This document shows, piece after piece, positions 54,253 through 64,000 of a stretch of DNA of 64,000 bases. The notes under the pieces were generated by a model, which was not told the origin of the DNA, searched no databases, and saw only the letters and a list, made by a program, of their open reading frames with translations. Numbering within the stretch: position 1 is the first letter of the stretch; each line of letters opens with the position of its first letter. The translations under genes and the position numbers were made by a program. The stretch comes from Chrysoperla carnea (lineage: Eukaryota; Arthropoda; Insecta; Neuroptera; Chrysopidae): NCBI RefSeq assembly GCF_905475395.1, contig NC_058337.1:87104368-87168367 (forward strand), given 5' to 3'.

Positions 54253-56583
54253 TTTTAACAATAATATTTATTTAACAATGTATTACATTTGTATAATTTG
54301 TATTTTATTTTTATAAATAATTTATTTTTAATATAAAAATATAATTTTGGATTTATATGTACCTACGTTTTAGCCATTTAAGGAAATAAAAATATATTCC
54401 ATATATAATTGTAATTATGTCATGGAAATAGCATCAATTATTAACAATTAGATGATGAATTTTTTTTATTGTTTATATGCATTGAGTATTAAGTACACTG
54501 AGAGGTGCAGAAAACAAAACAAAATTACAAAAGTATTCATTGTAATTCAGCTCAATTTTTTTAATAAATTATGACTTAGTTTAACACTTAAAATTTAACA
54601 ACTAAACCAGCAAAAGCTAAGGATGTTTCTCAATTTTTTAATTTTTGTTTATTTTAAATCTGCTTTTTTTAATTATTTAAAGTAAAAATAAAGACTCTTT
54701 CTCTCTCATCTATGCCTATACGCGTAAGACTTTTATTTCGCCGGGAAGTTATTAAAAACCTATGTACTCGTCTGGCGTTTTACATATATTTTTTTAGAAT
54801 ACAATAATAGTTAATATACATGCTATAAAAATTTCAGAATGCCTAAATTAAATTTGTGTATGGTAACTAAATTTATATATTCTGTGAAATATATCTGTAC
54901 ATTTAAGTTTAGTCTCAAGTTCGTAACGCTTATATTGATGTTATAAATATTGATGTTACAATTACTTAAGCAAAATTTTGGAATATATGTTATAAAATCA
55001 CTAATTAGCCAATTTCCGTTTGTACGTCTGGCCGTCATCATGATAACTCAAAAACTCAGATATATGAAGCTGCAATTTGAATAGTATGCTCAGAGCGTAA
55101 CGAGAAATATAAGTCAATTGGGTCATGGAACATAAGTCAACAAACATAAGTCAATTGGTCATAGCACCCATTTTTTAAACCGTAAAAGAAAGAGAAGATG
55201 TTTAAAAACAAAAAACTGTTCCTAAAAAAAAAATTAACTTTTGTTTCAAACATTTTTTCGTTAACATCATTATTGTGTTCACGTTGAAGTTCAAAATTAG
55301 GGTTTAAAACTTTAGTTTCGATTTTCCCCAAAACTATACAAGATATAGAAGGTAGAAAATTGTAGGTAGCTTCACATAGTGAATCTAATTTACATTAAGA
55401 TTACTACTCCACTTTGTATAGGCAAGTTATATTTTCAAAGATAGTTTTAGATAAAAAAGAGAAATAAAATCATCCACAAAATAGGCTATGTAGTGCGACA
55501 CTTAAAACATGAAATTTATCACTATTTTTAAAAATAATTTATTTGAAAGATTAACACTTGTTTTTTAACAAATCAAAATAAAAGAATATCTTTTTTTTAT
55601 ATATTTCAGTAAAAAATTGTGATTTGTGTAAAATTTTTACTTAGATTTTTCATTTTCGTTTCCTCTCAGTGTATTATATTACAACTTGTATACTTTGACG
55701 CTGTCCATAAACAACAATTGTAACAATTTATTTTGTACATCAATATTTTATATGAAATTAACTAAAATCGATCACATAGTTATCAATTCATTAAATTGAA
55801 TTTATTCATTTTTAAGGAGTCGAAAATAAACGCTTAAGTTTTAAAAAATATTATTTTTGCAAACTATTTACTTTCAAGGTCGTCCAAACATATGCGTATA
55901 ATATAAAATCCTGTTTGTAGTAAACAGAGTCCTTGAATTTCCCGTGTTTTATTATTATTATTATTACATATTGACTGTAGGGTGTGTTCAAACATCAATT
56001 GTTTGGAAAAAAGAAGTATGTGGGATCGTTCTTGTGTATAGAAAATTTGATCAAAAATTGATTGAAATTACCGAAAAATAAATTTAAAATTTATTATTAT
56101 TATTAGCCAATCCCTAGTCCAAACATTAAAAATACTTATGCTCGACTGCGATTTTCGGTTTCGATCCGAAAACAGTCGAGATTTCTGTTCCATTTTAACA
56201 AAACTTTTTTTCGGTTTTGATAAAAATGTGGTTTTTGTCGGACACTAAAAATTCTATGTTTCAAAACGAGTGATACTTTTAAAAAAATTAATCACTAGCT
56301 CTTATTGAAGATCTTAAAAATGATATGATTAAAATTTGACAACTTTTGTGTGAAACACATGATTAATGAATATTTTCTTCATTTATAGAAAAAGTAGCTT
56401 CAGCTCAAATGAACTATTTAACTTAATTATTTATTATTAGCATTATAAAAAATAAAGAATTGATAAATAATTTTCTTTCTTTTTTAAATTGATTATAGAT
56501 TATGAAAGTTAATGAATAGCTATAAGTAGCTGCAAGTATTAGCTTAACATAAACGTCAGAATTAAAAAAAGTTATATTTTATA
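54253..56583. other. Divergent intergenic region between LRRC40 and the ZAD zinc-finger gene
   Basis: The two start codons point away from each other with 2.3 kb between them. A worn R1 copy (about 54889-55295, minus) retains GTTTAGTCTCAAGTTCGTAACG, AACTCAAAAACTCAGATAT and GTTTCAAACATTTTTTCGT. The remainder is AT-rich. No promoter motif is convincing by eye. Confidence 0.5.
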
Positions 56584-59500
56584 ATGATTCGATTACCCGG
56601 TAGTGGTAATCATATTTGTAGAATATGTTTAAAATCGAAATCTGAGGAAATGTATTCTATTTATGATAAATTTTCCCAAGACTATAATGAACCCATATTT
56701 TGTATGATTATGTATTGTGCTTCCGTAATTGTAAGTGTTTATCGAAATCATTTTTTACTTAGGTATTTCCGTCGTGCCATTATTTCGTTAAATAACGTTT
56801 AAGAAAGCAAAATTTTGATAATTCACTTGACTTTTAAGATGTCATAAGTCTTTAAATGTTTCAACTACTGAACAGTATTTTGTATTCTTGTTCATTTCAT
56901 ACAAATTTAATATAAATTCTGATGTCACACAATTAGAATTTCTCCAATATAATAAATAATTGTTTTAGATTTCAAAGGAAGATGGATTACCTGATTTATT
57001 ATGTTCTTCGTGTAAATTACGTTTAGAAACAGCTTATGTTTTTAAACGAGACTGTGAACAATCAGATGCAAAGCTTCGAATGAAAATAGAAGTTGACTAT
57101 GTACGAATTTTTATCATAATTTCATTTAATTTATGTAAAATTTTATATAATAATTTGCATAATACTTTTATTTTTATGGATTAGAACTACGAGCAAGAAA
57201 ATTATGTTACAGACAATTTAGATAGCACAAATAATTCTAATATTGCAAATGTTAAATTGGAAAATGATACAAAAACAGAAGTATTTCACTATGGAAATGT
57301 TGATAGTGATGTAAGAGATTCACTTGATCCCATTCAACATAATATGTACGTAAAGTGCAAAATCCTTTTTTAAATACATAATAACTTTTATTTGTAAAAA
57401 TATAAATACACTTCCGCGTGCCGCTCAAAAGTTTGATAACGTTTATAGAAGTGATTTATGCAAACTAAAAATAGTATATTACACATTTAGGGTGCAAAAG
57501 TAAAGAATGTCTCAGATCTCATGTTCTTTATCCCTTTGGGCGAGGCCGAGGGTTTCAAATATGAAAGCGGAAACTTCGTTTAGCACAGTGGGGCGAAAAG
57601 TGGCACTTTCCGTCCGGGGTTCTTTGGTTCTGAGCGAAGTTTCGGCAAACAGAATTAATAAAAAAAAAATTATTGTAGTGAATAATAATCAATGGAAAAA
57701 GGCATATAATTTATAGGCATATAATTTAACCCTCACAGCTTAAAAAGTATTGCCCTTCGTGTGTATATAATTGAGTTTACTCGAAAAACTAATAAATTAG
57801 TGTCTCTTTTAAAATAGTCACTAAATAACAAGTCACTTGAGTTATAAATTTTGTTTTATCTGCAAAATTTTCAAAAATTTATAAATATTAATGATTTTTC
57901 CTCAAAATACTTAACCCTTCCCGAAAGAGATGAAAGAAAATTACGTTATTTTTAATACTTTTTGCAAATAATTTTTAATTACCTAATGGTAATTAAAAAT
58001 AAATAAATAAAAATGGCGTCATAAATTGCGAAAGCCTGGTTGGCTCACCGTTAACATTTGAAAAAATGGTGCGCCTCTTGCCCACAAAGGGGTCATTTTA
58101 TTAAAAAATTATTATAATTTTCTCTTCCTCGTTTTAATTGCTCATTCATGCGAAAGATTTAACTCAATTTACTGATTAAACATGATTATGATTCTTATTG
58201 TATCCTTATGGCATGGATGGCGAACCAATGGCACGTGTACCATTGATGGAACGCGACACAATATTTTGGACACGCACCGATCAAAAATTTCACTATGCAG
58301 TATCATATCACGAACAAACGTGAGAGACCCTCGTTCACGTCCTATGGCCTCATTAAACATTTCTTTAGAAAAAATGATTCGTTGATATATAAAAGTTCGC
58401 CACCCCTGCCTTAGGGCACCCTTAGTCTCAACAGATCAATATTTTTAGTGTTTTATCTAATTTGCTCTGAAATGTGGTGGTTATTTGATAAAAAATCTTG
58501 AGGTTGTCAAAAAATTAAACTAAAATAAGTGTAACTTAAACTAACAATTTATCAAAATTAGGATGAATATATCAAGCAAATATTTCAGACAGTTAAATTC
58601 GATGTTAGGCTTTATCTGACAAATTATCCCTATTATTTATATGGAAATTTTTATTAGACTTGCAGATGATGCTACAGAAAAACAAATTGATGTGAGTGAA
58701 GAACATTACATGAAAGTAGAAACTTTATTATCTGAAGATACTAATTCAAACAGTTGGCCACAAATCCATCAAACAACCGGAAACGAGAATACTAAATTAA
58801 AAAAGAAAATACGAAAACATACAAAACGTACCAAACGAACACTATTAGATAAAACGAAAACTCGAAGAATTTGTTATGATTGTTTAAAATCGTTTAATAC
58901 ACAAGCTGATTATGATACTCATATAGCTCAACATACAACTCAAAAATATGCATGTGATTATGATAATTGTAAAACAGAATTTGTGAGCTATTTAAAGTAT
59001 GCGTTGCACCGAAAAAATGACCATTTTATTAAAGATTATTTAAGGTGCAAAGAATGCCAGAGAAATTTTAGCAACAAACTTAGTTTTGATGTAAGTTTCT
59101 TGAACTTAAATGATTTATTCGTAAAGTAATCAAGCAAGTTATGAGAAGTGGAAGGAGTGTATACTTAGCATGTATAGAATAACAAAGTGTTAGGTAAACT
59201 AAGTTAAGGTAGTACCTACACGAAAGTGATATTCCAAGAATTTCTCAAAACTCAGAATATAAAATATTTAATTCATAATACACTTGCTGTTAAAATTAGA
59301 AGATGATTTACCATGCCATACATGAGATATTAGCAATTAAAAGTGACGCAATTTGTACGTGTACATGGGAGAAGTGTATAAAAATACACAAATTTACAAA
59401 TATTATATTTATTTACCAATGAATGACGTCCACCATCTCTATGAAAAACTAATATAATGTAGAATACTATATTTAGAAAATATATAAATAAAAATAAAAA

Positions 59501-62500
59501 TTATTTACCATATAGTTTCGATAAAAAACTTAAATAAATAACTCGTTTTAGCGATGATTTTTGTGGAAAAGATATGAAGACTAATGTTAAAGGCATATGT
59601 CATAGTGTGTGTGTTTATATTTATACTAGAAACAGTAGTGAGGAACTACAGTCTTCTGAAAATAATATATGGTATATATATAATAGTCATAGGACAGTTA
59701 ATGCACTGAATGATAGTATTAGTCCAAAACTTTTTGACTGGACGGTCGCGGAGGAACTACCTTAAATACTCTAAATATCCAAATCAGTTGTTGTCGACAA
59801 TAGGGAATATTCATGAAATTTAAATTTGGTTCAAATATTTTTTCTTCCGTAACTTAAATGACTTGACATTTCAACTAAACCATTATTTTAGCAATTAATA
59901 CCTTTTTAATTACTTAAAATTAATAAATAAAAGTACAAATTCAGTGAGGGCATTAAAAAATTTCTAAAATGGAACTTCAAATTTTTATACGGACGTGACA
60001 TCATAGTACGGGCTTGTCAAATTTGTTGACATACTGTATGATATTAATTACTTACATTTTATATGGTATTTCATTAAATTATACAATTCTACGGCTTTTT
60101 ATTAGAAAACGAGTGTAAATTCTGTGTTGTAAATTCATTTTTTTTAAAGTGTAAATTATACATTGAACTGTCACCAATTGACAGATCACGTACTTATACG
60201 TCATCAATAGAGAGCGCCAAAAAACTGTGTTTAAATATCTCAAAATTATAATGTATTTTAAATATTTTTTACACTTAAATACAACATTTTTAAGCAGTAT
60301 TTATATTTTTTACTTTGTTATAACGGTGTAAACAATGAATTAAAAATATAAAAAAAACATATGAATATTATACTTTTAATAACTTAAGTAGATATTTTGA
60401 GTATTTAACTTAGCTGCTAATATTTCAAGTTTTACTTAATATTTTAAAGCTACTGTGATTCTTCGTCACCTTCTAAGCTGTAGAATTGACTTGATTGCTA
60501 TGGCTCCTACGCCATTTTATTCGAAGGAGGACGCACAAAAAGAAAGCTCCTTTCAGTCTAACCGGTTATCTACCATTTTTAGAGTTCATCTCAATCGAGA
60601 GCGGAAAGGGTGGCTTAATCAAATATTTGAGAGCTTATATCTTGTGAAATATTCGCCTCAATAATGTTTTCGATACTAAAATTTTTTTCTTTTAAATTGA
60701 CTTATTTTTGACGAAAGAACATAATTTTTACTGTTTGTTACTTACAATTAGTTCAAACTATGGAATCTTTTATGCGTGCGCGACACGATCAGTAAACTCA
60801 TCAAAAGTATTAAAGGACCAAAATTTCAAATCTCTGTAAAAAATCATCGAACTTGCAACGTCAATAGCTCATTTGAAAACTTATAGTTTCTAGTTTTTAA
60901 ATCTATTGCTCAAAAATTGTATCACCCTTTGTCGCTTTGTACGGAGGGTTAAAAGGGTGAGAAATGTTATTCCTAAATTATATATAAAGTTTAGAAATGT
61001 ACCAAAATTTTAAAAATTATTTTACAACAAATTTGCTAAGACCACTCGAAAGTTTGTTCATTTTTCATCATTTTTCTTGAAAATGATCTATAAACAATTC
61101 TCATGCGAGCTTTGAGATTACTGGATTTACAAACCTATATCATTTGAAAACTGAAACTACCTTTTAAATCCTTGCATATTATTTTGTACAAAAATATTTA
61201 TCGGTTGCAGAGGCATTTATATAATCAACATGGCGATTTACCATTTGGGTGTTTAAAATGTTCAAAAATGTTCCCAGATGAAAATTCATTGGAAAATCAT
61301 TCAAAAATACATTCAAAAGAATATAAATGTGAATTTTGCGAGAAAGTTTTTTCGACATCATTTCGTTTAACGAGTCATACACGCTTACATACACAAGAAA
61401 AACCTTTTGGTTGTACTGAATGCGGAAAAAGTTGGACTGATAAATCAAGTTTAAATAAACATTTAAATCAATATCATAAAGGTAAATATATGCATATTCT
61501 GTATTCATAATTTCTAGAGATTGTAACGACCTGGCGATTCTTATTTCTTTTTTTATCGTATACAAGATCAATAATATCTATGTTGACCAACTCGCATATA
61601 TTACTTTGGTTATACTAATAACCAATTACCCTCAGAAAGTGGACTTCAAAACATCAATCAAGTCGTTTTTCTTTACATTTTTGCTTCCGATACCAGGAAT
61701 CTAACCTCAAGCTTCCTGGGTGATAGAATGCTCGCCTGGCACGCGAAAAAGCTTCAAGCATAAAATATTGGGTATACAGGCGCATATCTTAAGCAGGTAT
61801 TAAAAATGACCTAGGTTTTCAGGCTCAATGAAAATAAAGCTCACTCTATTAGTTTAAAAAGTATCATTTTTTGTTCGAAATATTTTTCCGCAAACAGTAC
61901 AGTTTAGACAAAAACGGACACAAAATAATTTTATCCAAAATTATTTATACATATCAAAATTGTTAATTCGCACAATTTTTAAAAAATTTTCCAATAAAAG
62001 TGATTTGTTTTTTTATAAAGACCATTTTTATTCAAATTGAATAAAGAAAAGCGCAAAAAGCTAAATTTTTGCTATCAATTACTGTCTAAACTATTCGATT
62101 TACACAAAAAGTTTGCTTTATTATAAAGAACAACTTTCTTATTTAAAGTGTTCGTCTAGTGTTTGTCAGTTTTGAATCAGAGTGAGGTTATAATTGAACC
62201 TAAAAACTTAGATCGAATTAAATACATGTATAAGATGTGTGTCTTTGAAACTAATATTTTTCGTTTAAAGCTTTTTCCTGGATCCTACTTATTTTTCGAG
62301 TTTCACGGATATGTCAAGTTAAAAAAACACCTGTATTTAACTACTTCAGGTCTTTGAACAAACTTTTGTATAAAGGCCATTATTTTTCGAGTAATTTTAA
62401 GATACCGATTTTTTTACACTTGATGTATGCTGGATGTTTAAGCAATTAACTTAGTTAGTTGTTATTTTCAGTTATTTCAATTTATATGCTTGTTTTCAGA

Positions 62501-62966
62501 ATTAGGCAGTAGAAGAAGGGTGAAAAGTCATCTGTGTTCATATTGTGGACGAACATTTGATCGTTTATCCCATTTAACAATACATATACGAACTCATACA
62601 GGTGCAAAACCATTTCGTTGTGAATACTGTGAACATCAATGTCGTACTAAACAACATTTAAGTTCACATATGCGTAGACATACCGGTGATCGTCCGTATA
62701 AATGTAGTTATTGTGAAAAATCATTTGCTGATCGTGGCTACTTAACTGTTCACGAACGTTTTCATTCTGGACATAGACCTTACATCTGTTCAACGTGCAC
62801 TAAAGGTTTTACAAATAGTAAAGATCTAAAAGTACATGAACGTACACACACTGGTATGAAATTATATTCATGTGATATTTGTCATAATAGTTTTACAACG
62901 TTGCATTATTTTAAAGTACATACAAAGAAACATAATGTAAATACTACGAATAATCCGCCAACGTAA
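56584..62966 (+). CDS. ZAD-domain C2H2 zinc-finger protein (11 fingers)
   Basis: Coding exons: 56584-56730, 56969-57100, 57185-57345, 58658-59090, 61211-61481, 62500-62966; 1611 nt in one frame, 536 residues. Residues 10-93 form a ZAD: first pair HICRIC (C12, C15), second pair LLCSSC (C61, C64) with the following helix [14 protein letters not shown]. ZADs dimerise arthropod zinc-finger factors. An acidic linker (about 94-190) and a basic patch (about 195-217, [16 protein letters not shown]-like) follow. Eleven C2H2 fingers run from C219 to H526: three in exon 4 (the third completed by exon 5), three more in exon 5, five in exon 6. The exon-6 fingers have HTGxxP(Y/F)-type linkers, so this block is the likely DNA-contacting part. 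The second finger is atypical (CDYDNC, long loop). Probable nuclear DNA-binding regulator; target and orthologue unknown, so no symbol is given. ATG 56584 is the first in-frame start. Confidence 0.92.
58212..58408. mobile_element. Non-autonomous hAT element with 8-bp target duplication
   Basis: The left end CATGGATGGCGAAC and the right end GTTCGCCACCCCTG are inverted, matching CAGGGGTGGCGAAC-type hAT ends with two changes. They are flanked by CCTTATGG (58204-58211) and CCTTAGGG (58409-58416), an 8-bp duplication with one difference, as expected of hAT insertion. It is 197 bp with no transposase, in intron 3 of the ZAD gene. Confidence 0.8.
59203..59765. repeat. R3 element with TTAA ends, ZAD-gene intron 4
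   Basis: TTAAGGTAGTACCTACACG at the left and GCGGAGGAACTACCTTAA at the right give GGTAGTWCC termini with TTAA on both sides. The interior is AT-rich and non-coding. Family members lie at 10769 and 22729. Confidence 0.6.
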
Positions 62967-64000
62967 CATTTTGAATAATATTTGTAATATTTTTATTGTA
63001 AAAAGAAATTGTTTATTTAAATATATGGTATTATTTGTATTTATTTGCACTATAGAAACCTATTAAACTATTTTCAAAATAGTCCATTGAAGATTGCATT
63101 TTTTGCAAAAGTCAGAAGACGCAATTTTATTTTTTGTTTGTTAAGAGGTGCGCTAGTCTTTGGACAACAACAAAATAAAATTGCGTCCTATGACTTTTGC
63201 AACCCGAAATGTTACTTTTCAATGGACTAAAATACCTTACAAGCAAATACATCTGTGTGAAGCATAATAACCATGTCAAGAGTACAAAATATTTGACAAA
63301 GCTGGCGTTTACTTACTATGATATTTAAGATAATGAAGATACTCTTAAAAAGTTTTATCTTATTTAAAATTTCACCATTGATTATAAAGAATTGTTTCCA
63401 TCGTGTGACAAATTGAGTAGCGTATAGTATTTTGCAGAAATCACTTATTCATTAGCTGTTACGCAAAATTATTTTAAATGTCCGTTTTTTGGTAAAAAGA
63501 ATGTAAACAAAACTCGCTGCGGATTTATTCGTCAAAGTTGCAAATAAGCCCTATAAATTTCTTTAAGCATCGAATTAACTAACACTCTGTATAATATAGC
63601 GTCGTTTTCCATTATTCAACATTTGCCGATATCACAGAATAACTAATCTTAAACTAATAGTGTCTTTTGAAATAAAATTTTCTAAAATGAATAAATTTTT
63701 TTCATTAATACAAGTTGAAAAGAACCGTGTATACATACACATTGTTAATAATTACAATCATATAAATAAATAAAAAATTATTACAACATACATTATCACA
63801 GTATATTAATCCAAGCACCGAAAGCTCAATTATTAATTATTACATTGTTTAATTTAACCTATGGTTAAAAATTGCAAAAACTAAAAATTATTTAGGAAAG
63901 TTTGGAATAAGAAATTTACTGTATTCGTTGGGTGCGTAATCATGGTAGGGACCATGAAGGTTATAGAACAGGAGAAAGCTTCATGGTAGGGACAATCAAA
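62967..64000. other. 3' flank of the ZAD gene, no further gene seen
   Basis: No clear AATAAA was found just after the stop at 62964-62966. The region holds one MITE (63080-63229). At the window edge CATGGTAGGGAC occurs twice (about 63942 and 63982), perhaps the start of another repeat. Confidence 0.4.
63080..63229. repeat. 150-bp near-palindromic MITE
   Basis: TAGTCCATTGAA at the left and TTCAATGGACTA at the right are perfect inverted 12-mers. The arms continue through TTTGCAAAAGTCAGAAGACG and the matching TCCTATGACTTTTGCAA. The TA at each end could be a target duplication of Tc1/mariner type. Confidence 0.8.

Noticed and set aside
57507..57716. GC-richer block with a 69-codon frame in ZAD-gene intron 3
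   Set aside because: Not bounded by splice sites in frame with the gene and no family match; probably another repeat insertion whose ends I could not define.
58666..59090. Alternative acceptor (TTGCAG) for ZAD-gene exon 4
   Set aside because: It would break the reading frame set by exon 3; the acceptor ending at 58657 keeps it.
61179..61571. 130-codon minus-strand open frame
   Set aside because: Antisense shadow of the zinc-finger exon 61211-61481.
61716..61750. tRNA-like phrase (GGGTGATAGAATGCTCGCCT then GGCACGCG)
   Set aside because: The D-arm/anticodon part resembles a tRNA, but there is no T-arm with a good B-box and no acceptor pairing; at most a SINE relic.

Overview
The window looks like nuclear DNA of an insect (an arthropod at least). 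It is strongly AT-rich, its genes are split by short GT-AG introns, and the intergenic and long-intron DNA is packed with decayed inverted-repeat elements. One gene pairs a ZAD domain with C2H2 zinc fingers, an architecture expanded in arthropods. The species cannot be named from sequence alone.

Three complete protein-coding genes were assembled exon by exon; the reading frame closes across every junction in each. (1) 19703-36272 (+): a bromodomain AAA ATPase of the ATAD2/ATAD2B family, 24 coding exons, 1399 codons plus stop. (2) 45336-54252 (-): a leucine-rich-repeat protein matching LRRC40, 12 coding exons, 655 codons plus stop. (3) 56584-62966 (+): a ZAD protein with 11 C2H2 fingers, 6 coding exons, 536 codons plus stop. 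Genes 2 and 3 are divergent, with 2.3 kb between their start codons. Two gene fragments lie further left: a six-cysteine PAN/apple-like exon at 635-925 (-), and a 3' terminal exon of an unrecognised single-pass membrane protein at 17372-17619 (+).

The left 17 kb and the 36.4-45.3 kb interval hold almost only repeats. Three interspersed families recur. R1 is about 570 bp, contains a short perfect hairpin, and has seven copies or pieces. R2 resembles a non-LTR 3' region and has three copies. R3 has TTAA ends flanking GGTAGTACC-like termini and three copies. There is also a 222-bp tandem array, a foldback element with an internal tandem, a hAT-like element with an 8-bp target duplication, a small retroposed insertion with its target duplication, and a THAP-domain remnant. 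The ATAD2 introns alone hold about ten such elements.

I see no operon-like or defence-like system, no CRISPR array, no rRNA and no intact tRNA. The observation I find most worth testing is that two MITE families inside ATAD2 introns carry paired, oppositely oriented CTCF-core-like motifs in their terminal repeats. The three main genes have no evident shared pathway: a chromatin ATPase, an LRR protein of unknown role and a probable DNA-binding regulator.
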